Positions 24,651 to 32,282 of a stretch of 35,147 bases of DNA are shown here, in pieces. Within the stretch, counting starts at the first letter, position 1, and every line of letters starts with the position of its first letter. Under the pieces are notes generated by a model. That model was not told where the DNA came from. It saw only the letters and a list, made by a program, of their open reading frames with translations, and made no database searches. This DNA comes from a virus, in IMG/VR virus record IMGVR_UViG_3300023174_004510, positions 1 through 35,147 of that record. The stretch is one strand, 5' to 3'. Made by a program: the position numbers and the translations under genes.

Positions 24651-25276
24651 ATCGTTTCGTAATAACTATTTTGTCGTATTTGTCTGCTAATTGTTTTATC
24701 GTGATACAAACTCCATTCTTCTTCAGCTGGTAGTTGTGCAAAGTTTGCATGTCCTATAATCCGTTCATGAACTTTGTTTTCCCAATTAATTGTATCCGTA
24801 TTTCGATATACTCGGCTTTGATAGTCCGGATAATTTATCCATCCTAACTTATTTTGCGCCCATCTCCAACGAGATATATGTTCTGATGTAATACCTTCTA
24901 CGGTATTGATACGAGGTACCCATAGTAGATCTACTGGGTTATGTTCTAAGATTAATGCCAAGTTCTCTATAAGATATTCATTTGGTATTTCATCTGCATC
25001 AAGTTGAAATATATAATCGCCTTTACAATATTGACGTAGGTTATTTTTAAATGCGGCAAAGTCTTTATTCAATGAATACCCAATTGGGAACGCATATCCT
25101 AACGCATTGATAGTATCTAACACTTCTATAGTAACAGCATCTTCATCGTATTGAATGACAATTTCATCGCTAGGTCTAATTCTGTCTTGCAAGAACGAAA
25201 GGAGCCTTGCGAGCTCCTCATGTTCGTTACATACGGTTATTGCATAACTAATATTAGGCATTGCCATGTCTTTCAA
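24647..25276 (-). CDS. GT2-family (GT-A) glycosyltransferase
   Basis: 209 aa, short GT-A enzyme. YAITVCNEHEELARLLSFL opens the fold, EIVIQYDEDA gives the first acidic residues, and IFQLDADEIPNEYL holds the DxD (D93-A94-D95). RVYRNTDTINWENKVHERI near the C-terminus matches the WaaE/KdtX-type GT2 core-LPS transferases, which add a glucose in some bacteria. M1 (25276) overlaps the upstream gene by 23 nt; M6 (25261) gives an 8-nt overlap and is equally plausible. It marks the high-coordinate end of the AT-rich island. Confidence 0.85.
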   Translation of the reverse strand: MKDMAMPNISYAITVCNEHEELARLLSFLQDRIRPSDEIVIQYDEDAVTIEVLDTINALGYAFPIGYSLNKDFAAFKNNLRQYCKGDYIFQLDADEIPNEYLIENLALILEHNPVDLLWVPRINTVEGITSEHISRWRWAQNKLGWINYPDYQSRVYRNTDTINWENKVHERIIGHANFAQLPAEEEWSLYHDKTISRQIRQNSYYETI

Positions 25277-25730
25277 AGATTAAAGCATAGAAATGGTCCA
25301 AAGCTTCTTCAAATGATTCTTTCATGAAATATGAAATGTTTTCATCTAGAATTCCTTGAGTATAATATTGATCCGGACTACCGGGAATTGGAAAATCTTT
25401 TTGACGCTCCTCCGGAATATCTGAGATAAATGATACTGCCCAATTCCATGACTTATCTGTTCCATCTGGATATAACATAACTCCCATGGCCATGGCTGTC
25501 ATTGGATACCAACGATGTTCATCATGTACAACACTTAAACTGCGTACTAACATTGGTACTTTATCATGAAACTCTTGTTGAGTCTCACTACCTTCTTTAA
25601 GACGATCGCTAGTCTGAAATCCCGTATCGAAACATACTCGACTTTCGCCTTGCATATCATCATGTTCTACTATTACACGTTTATTTCCGGTAAATGGAGA
25701 AATGGCATCAAAATCTACTTCGTAACTCAT
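25254..25730 (-). CDS. Phage protein of unknown function between glycosyltransferases
   Basis: 158 aa, not recognised. Soluble, acidic, rich in aromatic residues and Met (AMAMGVMLYPDG). The central SWNWAVSFISDIPEERQKDF and the C-terminal helix FEEALDHFYALIFERHG look like a compact alpha/beta domain. No catalytic motif or cysteine pair. It overlaps the GT-B gene upstream by ATGA and the GT2 gene downstream. Codon and base composition resemble the replication block rather than the AT-rich island, so it belongs with the two large GT-B genes. Confidence 0.7.
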   Translation of the reverse strand: MSYEVDFDAISPFTGNKRVIVEHDDMQGESRVCFDTGFQTSDRLKEGSETQQEFHDKVPMLVRSLSVVHDEHRWYPMTAMAMGVMLYPDGTDKSWNWAVSFISDIPEERQKDFPIPGSPDQYYTQGILDENISYFMKESFEEALDHFYALIFERHGNA

Positions 25731-27067
25731 TCTGTAACTTTCTTTAATTTTGGCAATTGAATTTTTGGAAGTTCGGTAGTCTCACCAACTTTCTTTAGTT
25801 TTGGTAACTGTAACTGAATAGGTTGGGCACCATACTTAGTTTTAACTTCTTTTAATATATTCACAATCTTATCGCGTAACACTTCATACGAAAAATTGGT
25901 ACGGATTCGTTGACTTTGTTTAACACTTTTGGCAATACAATCTTTATAATTTTCCATGACATGTTTCATCATCTTACCTGCGAATTGATAATTGACAACA
26001 AACCATTGAGATTGATCAATAATCCATTGATTACGGGCATCCTTAGGAACTTCCTTTAGCTCTCCAGGTAACATGAAACATGTTTCATCATCGCAAAAAT
26101 CGGTATGACCTGACCAATTGGAAACGATAATTGGCTTACCGGACATTCCAAATTCTGCTAACGGTCTACCAAATCCTTCTCCATGGGTCAGACTAATCAT
26201 GGCTTTGATCTTGGAATGGTTATACAAAGTATTCATTTCTTCATTACTTAGATCCCCATGAATCAAATATATTGATGGAGCTTTCTTACCATATGGTTCT
26301 GTTAGCTTACGAATCTTAGTAAGGCATTCTTCGCGATCCATGATACTAAATGTAGCACCACTGGTTTTCAAAATCAATGCTGGCTTGTTCTGGGGTGCCT
26401 TATCTTTAAAGGTTTCACAAAATACTTGAATAGTTCTGCCAATATCTTTGCGATCTGACCCAATATCTCCTTGAAGCCAATGTCCTACAAATAAAAATGC
26501 GAATTGCTCTTTTACTTCATCTAGAATTTCTTTTACAGAAGATTCAGTTACAACTTTGCGAAATACTTCGGTATCAACAGATTCTGAAAGAACATGTACC
26601 GGCTTTTCCAACTTAAGAACTCCTTCTGCTTGGTTGGTTTGTTGATTGCGTTTTTCATATTGGCATGCTTCAAATACTTGTTTTGAGTGGTTGCTTGATA
26701 CATACGTGACATCCATTCGGTTCAATCCTTCAATCCATTCCGGAGCACATAATGTCGTTTCGATTCCAGCAGTCATGCCGATGTTGTATTTAGTACCGGC
26801 TCTCATGAATTCGTTTGGAATAGATAATTGAATAAAGATATCTGGACTAGGTAGTTGTGGTTCATGAGTAATATGATTCTTGATATCAGTATACAATGGA
26901 TCATCATATTCCAATGCATCTACCGGACATTGACCCCATGGCATTGAAATAAATTTGATATCAAACTCATCTCGTAGCTCTAACAATGCTCGAGCAATTT
27001 CTCTTGCTCTATCACCATATCCTGACCTAGTAGCGACTGGTGATTGAAAATATAACTTTGGTTTCAT
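25727..27067 (-). CDS. GT-B (GT4-like) glycosyltransferase with two C-terminal IQLPKLKKV-type repeats
   Basis: 446 aa. TRSGYGDRAREIARAL (13-28) is the glycine-rich acceptor loop; LFVGHWLQGDIGSDRKDI leads the donor half; and HGEGFGRPLAEFGMSGKPII carries the E297-x7-E305 motif of retaining GT4 enzymes. After the catalytic domain a linker leads to LQLPKLKKV (419-427) and IQLPKLKKV (436-444), just before the stop. The same nonapeptide opens the protein encoded upstream. It looks like a docking peptide shared by the pair. ATGA overlaps on both sides. Confidence 0.85.
   Translation of the reverse strand: MKPKLYFQSPVATRSGYGDRAREIARALLELRDEFDIKFISMPWGQCPVDALEYDDPLYTDIKNHITHEPQLPSPDIFIQLSIPNEFMRAGTKYNIGMTAGIETTLCAPEWIEGLNRMDVTYVSSNHSKQVFEACQYEKRNQQTNQAEGVLKLEKPVHVLSESVDTEVFRKVVTESSVKEILDEVKEQFAFLFVGHWLQGDIGSDRKDIGRTIQVFCETFKDKAPQNKPALILKTSGATFSIMDREECLTKIRKLTEPYGKKAPSIYLIHGDLSNEEMNTLYNHSKIKAMISLTHGEGFGRPLAEFGMSGKPIIVSNWSGHTDFCDDETCFMLPGELKEVPKDARNQWIIDQSQWFVVNYQFAGKMMKHVMENYKDCIAKSVKQSQRIRTNFSYEVLRDKIVNILKEVKTKYGAQPIQLQLPKLKKVGETTELPKIQLPKLKKVTE
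25736..25762 (-). repeat. IQLPKLKKV coding repeat, copy C
   Basis: Encodes IQLPKLKKV at residues 436-444 of the 446-aa glycosyltransferase. It uses ATT CAA TTG CCA for the first four codons, differing from the other copies at synonymous positions while the peptide is kept. Confidence 0.8.
25787..25813 (-). repeat. LQLPKLKKV coding repeat, copy B
   Basis: Encodes LQLPKLKKV at residues 419-427 of the same glycosyltransferase, preceded by PIQ. It uses CTA for the second Leu of the core where the other copies use TTA. A short TTELPK segment separates it from copy C. Confidence 0.8.
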
Positions 27068-28518
27068 AACACTATTCCGTTCTTTGTAATTTTTTCTGCT
27101 GGGGTATTCTTAAAGATATCAAATTGTTTTCTAGGCGTCCAATTATCAAAACATGTGTCAATGCATTCGACCATCCGTTCACACATTACTCGGGCCGACA
27201 TCATTGATTCATCAGACTTCATCCATTCATGTCCTTTGAGTCCATATGCCTTACGTTCTTCTCGAGACATATTGTACCAATACATGATAGCATCTGCCAC
27301 ATCTTCGAAACGTACTCGGTCATCAAAGATATATGGAGTAGGAATTGAGCCTTGAAGCGATCTGTTACTTGGAAATACTGGCTTTACCCATTCTCCATGT
27401 TTCTGATATCTACCGGTATGGTTACTAGCAAACTCTGTATTGAAATTGATCCAGTTACCATTCTCATCTTCAAATCTACAATGATCCTGAAGACCTCCTG
27501 TAACATTGACGATACTAGGAGTGCCGGCCATCAAAGCTTCTGCACCCGATAATCCGAATCCTTCATTACTTGCAATGTTGACAACTACATCTGCTAGATT
27601 ATAATACATGTTCATTGTACGAGCATCTACTGGCTGTTCACTAAACACTACTTTGTAATCCGGGCAAATTGCTTCTTTCACTGCAAATAGATCTGTTCCG
27701 TTCTCATCTCTAGGTTGAGTATGCATGAACAATGCACATTTCTCTGCCTTTTCTTTTGGTAACTGATCACAGAAATGTTTATAGGCTAGAATCAAATCTC
27801 CTGGCTGCTTACGACGAATATTTCGATTGTTCCAGAATACCAAAAACTCGATGCCCATATCAGAGAATCGTTGACGCATTTGTTGATATTCATTCCAATC
27901 CGGATCGGTATCTGTTAATGGCCTAACTGCTTTCTCATTGATACCATGCGGTACATATTGCACTGCCCAATCTGGTTTTGGATTACGACGTAACACATTT
28001 TTCACAATGTTCTGAGTTTGTTTTGAAATGTTCATTAACAAATCACATGACTCATAGTAATCTTCATTCCAAAAAGGATAGGGCAAATCGTCCCAAATGT
28101 TGTAATAGATTAATGGACATTGCTGACGAATCTCATGTTCCATTTGATACAACCAGATCCAATATCGTGGATCGGTGAAATGCATGATGGCATCAGGCTT
28201 ATGTTCACGAATTAGTTGTCGTAGAATAACCGGATCACCGTAACCATCCCATGGAATAAGTTTCACATCAGCATGATCAATTCCAGCATGTTTATTTACA
28301 TCTCCAGATAAATCTAAAATCTTACCGCGTTCAGGATGTTTAATAGTTGCTGCTAACTGAACCCAATCATATTTATGGGCAGTTCCAATTACAAATTCTC
28401 GGGACATTGTGGCAATGCCGGAATGTGCTCGAAGATCATCTGATAGCAATAAGATCTTCTTTTTCTTTGGCCGATTGGGATCGACTTTCTTTAATTTAGG
28501 TAACTGTATTTGTTGCAT
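27064..28518 (-). CDS. GT-B (GT4-like) glycosyltransferase with N-terminal IQLPKLKKV peptide
   Basis: 484 aa. It opens MQQIQLPKLKKV followed by a basic linker (DPNRPKKKK), then the catalytic core: ILLLSDDLRAHSGIATMSR with the glycine loop at 32-40, donor half from about residue 225 (FLVFWNNRNIRRKQP), and ASNEGFGLSGAEALMAGTPS with E319-x7-E327. The length exceeds a minimal GT4 (about 380 aa) because of the tag and C-terminal extension. It overlaps the 446-aa GT by ATGA. The leader contains a GATATTTATAA motif 19 nt before the start. Donor and acceptor unknown. Confidence 0.85.
   Translation of the reverse strand: MQQIQLPKLKKVDPNRPKKKKILLLSDDLRAHSGIATMSREFVIGTAHKYDWVQLAATIKHPERGKILDLSGDVNKHAGIDHADVKLIPWDGYGDPVILRQLIREHKPDAIMHFTDPRYWIWLYQMEHEIRQQCPLIYYNIWDDLPYPFWNEDYYESCDLLMNISKQTQNIVKNVLRRNPKPDWAVQYVPHGINEKAVRPLTDTDPDWNEYQQMRQRFSDMGIEFLVFWNNRNIRRKQPGDLILAYKHFCDQLPKEKAEKCALFMHTQPRDENGTDLFAVKEAICPDYKVVFSEQPVDARTMNMYYNLADVVVNIASNEGFGLSGAEALMAGTPSIVNVTGGLQDHCRFEDENGNWINFNTEFASNHTGRYQKHGEWVKPVFPSNRSLQGSIPTPYIFDDRVRFEDVADAIMYWYNMSREERKAYGLKGHEWMKSDESMMSARVMCERMVECIDTCFDNWTPRKQFDIFKNTPAEKITKNGIVL
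28483..28509 (-). repeat. IQLPKLKKV coding repeat, copy A
   Basis: Encodes IQLPKLKKV at residues 4-12 of the 484-aa glycosyltransferase. Codons ATA CAG TTA CCT and final GTC differ silently from copies B and C, 2.7 kb away. Position is N-terminal here and C-terminal in the partner gene. Confidence 0.8.
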
Positions 28519-28537
28519 TTAATAACCGCTTTATTAC

Positions 28538-28548
28538 TTATAAATATC
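28538..28548 (-). promoter_or_regulatory. GATATTTATAA motif, copy 3
   Basis: Minus-strand GATATTTATAA within the 33-base gap before the glycosyltransferase start at 28518, ending 19 nt upstream of it. It differs by one base from copies at 1757 and 4956 and is again followed by an A-rich stretch (GTAATAAAG). The sense orientation is the same relative to the gene in all three places. Confidence 0.35.
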
Positions 28549-28551
28549 GAC

Positions 28552-28767
28552 TTACTGGGACTCACCTTTATTTTTTCGGCGGAAAATCCAATTATCTACT
28601 GGCCAAAATATACAGGCACCGATCAATTGAAATGCAATTACAGTTGCCCAATGAGGCCAATGTAACACATCCGAAAATAAATACATACAAGGTGTTGTAA
28701 TAAAAAAACCTATCTGCCACTTTGCATGATAGGTTAGAAACTTTTTATTGATTGGATACCATTTCAT
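28552..28767 (-). CDS. Small two-segment membrane protein
   Basis: 71 aa. Two hydrophobic segments, about residues 18-32 (WQIGFFITTPCMYLF) and 40-58 (WATVIAFQLIGACIFWPVD), separated by a short His/Trp loop, with basic ends (N-terminal lysines, C-terminal RRKNKG). A hairpin inner-membrane protein is likely. Family not recognised; a holin-like role cannot be excluded, but the length and location among replication genes do not favour it. Its start overlaps the SLOG gene by ATGA. Confidence 0.65.
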   Translation of the reverse strand: MKWYPINKKFLTYHAKWQIGFFITTPCMYLFSDVLHWPHWATVIAFQLIGACIFWPVDNWIFRRKNKGESQ

Positions 28768-29165
28768 AACATTACTACTGCTTTCTTTCCACGTTTTTGC
28801 ATGGCATCTACTGCTGTTTTATAAAAAGATGCCTCCGATTGTTTTTCTAATAGCACGATAAGTCTATCACATGTACGGCCTAATAAAAGGTATCTATGAA
28901 AATATTGACTTCCATGATACACTTTACCGTAATAATCTTCTGACATTGCTGAATATAAGTTATACACTGTATGGGCCGGATTGAATTCCATATAATCTAA
29001 TCCAAACTCGAGAGCATACTTACGGGCATATTTCTCTGCTCCTATAGCAGTTCCGCCAGATACTATGGTTACCTCGTTACCAAATTGCTGTTTAAGTTTA
29101 GTAAGTATTTCCTTAATTCGTCTAGCATTCTGATAATTCTTTGAACCTATAATACCTACCTTCAT
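28764..29165 (-). CDS. SLOG-fold (YspA/DUF2493-like) protein
   Basis: 133 aa. MKVGIIGSKNYQNARRI and VTIVSGGTAIGAEKYARKYA carry the Rossmann-like SLOG loops (G6-S8 and S36-G38) followed by the family GAE-x-x-A helix. YMEFNPAH matches the position where these proteins bind a nucleotide-like ligand. SLOG proteins sense or process nucleotide derivatives, and the YspA clade is found near phage and stress genes. No effector domain is fused. It overlaps the nuclease gene upstream by ATGA. Confidence 0.8.
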   Translation of the reverse strand: MKVGIIGSKNYQNARRIKEILTKLKQQFGNEVTIVSGGTAIGAEKYARKYALEFGLDYMEFNPAHTVYNLYSAMSEDYYGKVYHGSQYFHRYLLLGRTCDRLIVLLEKQSEASFYKTAVDAMQKRGKKAVVML

Positions 29166-30106
29166 TCTTTAATTCGTTTGGCTAATGGACATAGATCATC
29201 ATCTTCAGCGAATACACAGAACTTGCAATTTTTACTCTTAGGTCCAGCAATTGCTAAATATTCTCGGTCCATCCGATAAGATCCATCTTCATTGAAACTT
29301 GATTCGATAAATGCCTCAATCTCTTTGCGTACTTTGTTACGAGTAGGCTTACCAGATGCAGGAATAAATTCTTGAATACGTTTTTGAGGAAATGCAGCTT
29401 CTTCATAAAGCTTGCGTTTCACAATGAAATACTTGATATGGATCTTATCGGGATCAACATTGAATTGCTGAGCAAAATACTCTTTGTACAATATTAGCTG
29501 AGAAATTTTTACTTTATCTGCTTTAGCCAATGCATTCCATCCTCTAGTAGACGTTTTAATGTCAATGATATGATATTCATCTTTGTTCTCATCATATAAC
29601 ACCACATCGATATATCCTAGAAACCTTACAACAGACTTTTCACTGATAGGATGATACAATGGAATCTCTACGCCTACTAATTGCCAACCTTTGCTAGAAA
29701 AATATGCCGTACGCTTTTTTGTCAAATATTGCAATATTGCAATACCATCTTCGTAAAACTCTGCTAATTCTTTAGGCGTAGAGAAATGTCTACCTTCCAT
29801 CTTTTCACGAGCATCTTTGTACACTGTCATTAATCGCTCTTTGAAGAATCCAGGAAGGTCCATTGCATTGGCAGCCTTAACGGACTGCGTATAAAGCACA
29901 CCAAGCCATTCTTGAATAGTTTCATGTAATGCCGTACCAAAGGTTGTATGAATACTAGCATCGTAAATACGATTGCCTCTAGCATACGTTAGTTCCCATT
30001 GCTTTGGACATGTAGCAAAACTACTGTATTGAGAAAAGGAAATCTTAGGCTTACCCGATTCGGGTTCCACTACATTGAACTTAAGAAACTTGGAGATCTT
30101 GCTCAT
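29162..30106 (-). CDS. Cas4/AddB-like PD-(D/E)XK nuclease with Fe-S cysteines
   Basis: 314 aa. The RecB-type nuclease core has FGTALHETIQEWL (H61), GYIDVVLYDE (D167), IIDIKTSTRGW (D182-x-K184) and SQLILYKEYF (Q203). Four cysteines, C33 near the N-terminus and C294, C297 and C306 at the C-terminus, have the bracketing spacing of the 4Fe-4S cluster in Cas4 and AddB nucleases. Family members are 5'-3' exonucleases or end-processing nucleases. In this replication block it may act in recombination or host DNA breakdown. No CRISPR or cas genes are nearby. It starts 1 nt after the MazG-like stop. Confidence 0.88.
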   Translation of the reverse strand: MSKISKFLKFNVVEPESGKPKISFSQYSSFATCPKQWELTYARGNRIYDASIHTTFGTALHETIQEWLGVLYTQSVKAANAMDLPGFFKERLMTVYKDAREKMEGRHFSTPKELAEFYEDGIAILQYLTKKRTAYFSSKGWQLVGVEIPLYHPISEKSVVRFLGYIDVVLYDENKDEYHIIDIKTSTRGWNALAKADKVKISQLILYKEYFAQQFNVDPDKIHIKYFIVKRKLYEEAAFPQKRIQEFIPASGKPTRNKVRKEIEAFIESSFNEDGSYRMDREYLAIAGPKSKNCKFCVFAEDDDLCPLAKRIKE

Positions 30107-30107
30107 T

Positions 30108-30362
30108 TTATTTGGAATAACGTTGACGGATCATTTTACCTAATTCGGCATCATTTGGATAGTCGGCTATCATTTGCTGAATATCAGGAATGATTGACAT
30201 TTCTTTCTTTAGATACTGAGCCAGATCCAATACCTCTTCATATGCATGCTGCATATAGTTGTCTTTGTTATTTTGATCTAAGGTGGTATTATACTTCTTA
30301 ATACCTCTTTCGCTACGAGACTTTAGGTCTTCAATAACGGCCTGCGTAATTAAATCTTTCAT
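30108..30362 (-). CDS. MazG-like small protein
   Basis: 84 aa. The block RSERGIKKYNTTLDQNN then YMQHAYEEVLDLAQYLKKEM resembles the first helices of MazG-superfamily nucleotide pyrophosphohydrolases, with E-E-x-x-D in YEEVLD providing metal-binding residues. At 84 aa it is shorter than a full all-alpha MazG domain (about 100 aa), so it could act as an oligomer or as a non-catalytic relative. Proposed role: hydrolysis of a nucleotide, in support of replication. The A/T-rich 36-base gap upstream may hold a weak promoter. Confidence 0.6.
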   Translation of the reverse strand: MKDLITQAVIEDLKSRSERGIKKYNTTLDQNNKDNYMQHAYEEVLDLAQYLKKEMSIIPDIQQMIADYPNDAELGKMIRQRYSK

Positions 30363-30398
30363 ACTATAAATTTAAGAACTAATTTGCAAAGTACCAAA

Positions 30399-30647
30399 TC
30401 ATTTGTAAATTAAATTTACGAAAAATAATCCGGCTATTGTACCGATACCGGCACCGAATGCAAAAAGTATACGATCTTTCATGTCACCGAACACTACGCT
30501 ACGTACATTGAATGTCCATACAAAACTAATCAACGTACCTACTATAAACGCATCTACATAATGTTCATGTGCAATTTCATATACATTGATAGCCACTAGG
30601 CATGGTTGCAACATGGCTCGTAGAAATGTAATTAACCGCTGATTCAT
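30399..30647 (-). CDS. Small membrane protein with 2-3 hydrophobic segments
   Basis: 82 aa. Hydrophobic stretches at about residues 8-22, 32-48 (FIVGTLISFVWTFNVRS region) and 60-80 (ILFAFGAGIGTIAGLFFVNLI). GxG-type small residues in the last segment suggest helix packing. Family unknown. It overlaps the gp62-like gene by ATGA, so it is produced with the clamp loader; that does not show that it acts with it. Confidence 0.65.
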   Translation of the reverse strand: MNQRLITFLRAMLQPCLVAINVYEIAHEHYVDAFIVGTLISFVWTFNVRSVVFGDMKDRILFAFGAGIGTIAGLFFVNLIYK

Positions 30648-31129
30648 GAAAACAATTTTTTAATTTCTGATTCGTTTAGCGCATACATCTTTGCCAATGA
30701 TTCCACTATATCTTTGAAATCGTCTCGTTTACTTAGAATATCTAAATAATCTTCACATTCACGTTCGGAACATTGTAAATGGTTCGTAATAAGCTCAATG
30801 AGCCGATCGTTGTATTTGGGCGCTTTTGACCCTTTAACATACTTTAAATACAACTTCTGCTTAGGCAATAGTTCCCGATATAGTTCATATACGTGGCCAG
30901 GTTGCATTCCGCCAATAGTATATTGCTGGCATTCATTGATCAATTCAATAAGACCAGAATTCATACTGAGCCATCGGTTCACAATATACGGAGAAAAGCT
31001 TTTTCTATCAGCTTCTGATAGGGCACTCCATGGAACCTTTGACTCAGTAATGTTCTTGATATGATCGAATATACTAGCCGCAGTCTTTGGCTTTGGTTCA
31101 GCCTTTGGCTTAGTTACCTTTTTCGACAT
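30644..31129 (-). CDS. Clamp-loader small subunit, gp62-like
   Basis: 161 aa. The sequence FSPYIVNRWLSMNSGLIELI with EYLPKQKLYLKYVKG-type continuation (LLPKQKLYLKYVKGS), then ERECEDYLDIL, matches the helical gp62 family in T4-like and marine phages. gp62 joins the gp44 ATPase to form the complex that opens the sliding clamp; it has no ATPase itself. The N-terminal 25 residues are basic and Pro/Ala-rich. It overlaps the zinc-ribbon gene by 20 nt and follows the expected gene order clamp, gp44, ribbon, gp62. Confidence 0.8.
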   Translation of the reverse strand: MSKKVTKPKAEPKPKTAASIFDHIKNITESKVPWSALSEADRKSFSPYIVNRWLSMNSGLIELINECQQYTIGGMQPGHVYELYRELLPKQKLYLKYVKGSKAPKYNDRLIELITNHLQCSERECEDYLDILSKRDDFKDIVESLAKMYALNESEIKKLFS

Positions 31130-31355
31130 GAACCTGGCCTCCTGTTGCTGTCATCTCTTCAATAATAGCTCCGCAATCATCGCATCGGAATGCTGGCATC
31201 GGAACTACTACATCTTTCTGAGCTCCTACTACTAGTTTAGGAATAACTTTCAACATCATCACTTGACGGAAGAATTGGCCGGAGCATTCTTTACATTCGA
31301 TTGGATCAATGTCATTGATATCGAATCCTGATGATAACAGATCTTGTTTTTTCAT
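31110..31355 (-). CDS. Small zinc-ribbon protein
   Basis: 81 aa. Two CxxC pairs, C21-x2-C24 (CKEC) and C58-x2-C61 (CDDC), form a zinc-ribbon. Between them a basic-hydrophobic beta region (FFRQVMMLKVIPKLVVG). Proteins of this kind occur between clamp-loader genes in many T4-like phages; the partner is not established, but a replication or transcription accessory role is reasonable. Its stop/start overlaps the gp44-like gene by one base (TAATG). Confidence 0.75.
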   Translation of the reverse strand: MKKQDLLSSGFDINDIDPIECKECSGQFFRQVMMLKVIPKLVVGAQKDVVVPMPAFRCDDCGAIIEEMTATGGQVHVEKGN

Positions 31356-32281
31356 TATGCAATGTTATTTAAAATTTTAATGATAGTTGCCATGGCATGA
31401 ATCTCTTTGTCTACTACAAATGAATCTTGATATTGAGCTTCTGCCAATACTAAAATAACCATGGCTTTGTTTGTCGATGCATATTCATCTAGATGATCGA
31501 AAAGAAATCTATACATGGATGTGTAATCCTTAACCTTACTATCTGCTAGAATCTGTCTACAATTAACAAATGCTGATTTGGCATTCTTAGTTTGAAGTTC
31601 CTTAAGAATCTCAGTCATGTAATTGCTCTGCATTAAACTATGCTGATCTAACTTAAGTTTACCATCTACAACTTGCCCTTGGCATGTATTAAGGATCCTA
31701 CGAATATCTGGATAGTTATTGTTTACAATGGCAACCAAATCTGCTTTATCAAATGCAATGTCTTCATCGGATAGCACTTTGGCTACTCGTTTCGCTACTT
31801 CAGATTTACTGGGCGGAATGATTGCAAACGTTTGACAACGACTTTGAATAGGTTCAATAATCTTTTCGACATAGTTACATGTTAAAATGAATCGAGTAGT
31901 CTTGCTAAAGGTTTCCATTAGATTACGTAATGCTGCTTGAGCATTCGGAGTTAAATAATCTGCCTCATCAAGAATACAAATCTTCCAACGACGAAATCCA
32001 ATAGTACTTGCAAAGCTTTTAATCTTCTCACGTACAGTATCAACATTGTTTTCATCGGATGCATTGATATACATCACATCTGCATCTACACCATTTGCAA
32101 TAATTTTTGCCAATGTAGTTTTACCTGTACCAGCTGTACCATAAAACAATAGATGAGGCACATCACCGTTCTGTAAATAGATCTTTACTTTATCAACGAT
32201 ATGTTCATTGCCAACGTATCCATCCAATGTATCCGGACGATATGCCTCTACCCAAAGTGAATTTTCAATGTTTCCAAACAT
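31355..32281 (-). CDS. Clamp-loader ATPase, gp44-like
   Basis: 308 aa, similar to T4 gp44 (319 aa). Opening LWVEAYRPDTLDGYVGNEHI, Walker A GTAGTGKT at 48-55, Walker B ILDEAD at 103-108, sensor-1 ILTCNY at 132-137 and the SRC arginine-finger motif at 147-149. C-terminal helical domain as in clamp loaders. Four copies with one gp62 would load the sliding clamp at primer termini. It lies 1 nt after the clamp gene in the replication block. Confidence 0.95.
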   Translation of the reverse strand: MFGNIENSLWVEAYRPDTLDGYVGNEHIVDKVKIYLQNGDVPHLLFYGTAGTGKTTLAKIIANGVDADVMYINASDENNVDTVREKIKSFASTIGFRRWKICILDEADYLTPNAQAALRNLMETFSKTTRFILTCNYVEKIIEPIQSRCQTFAIIPPSKSEVAKRVAKVLSDEDIAFDKADLVAIVNNNYPDIRRILNTCQGQVVDGKLKLDQHSLMQSNYMTEILKELQTKNAKSAFVNCRQILADSKVKDYTSMYRFLFDHLDEYASTNKAMVILVLAEAQYQDSFVVDKEIHAMATIIKILNNIA

Positions 32282-32282
32282 G

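Noticed and set aside
25736-28509. The three IQLPKLKKV-coding stretches as a mobile or recombination repeat at DNA level
   Set aside because: Synonymous differences among the copies and only 27 bases of similarity; peptide-level selection explains them better, with no target-site duplications seen.
28539-28546. A perfect T4 late promoter core TATAAATA on the plus strand
   Set aside because: It faces away from the genes here, and no plus-strand gene lies downstream; the minus-strand reading fits the repeated motif instead.
30386-30393. TACTTTGC in the gap before the MazG-like gene, similar to a Bacteroidota -7 element
   Set aside because: The spacer is one base short of TAnnTTTG and no TTG lies at the expected -33 distance, so support is too weak.
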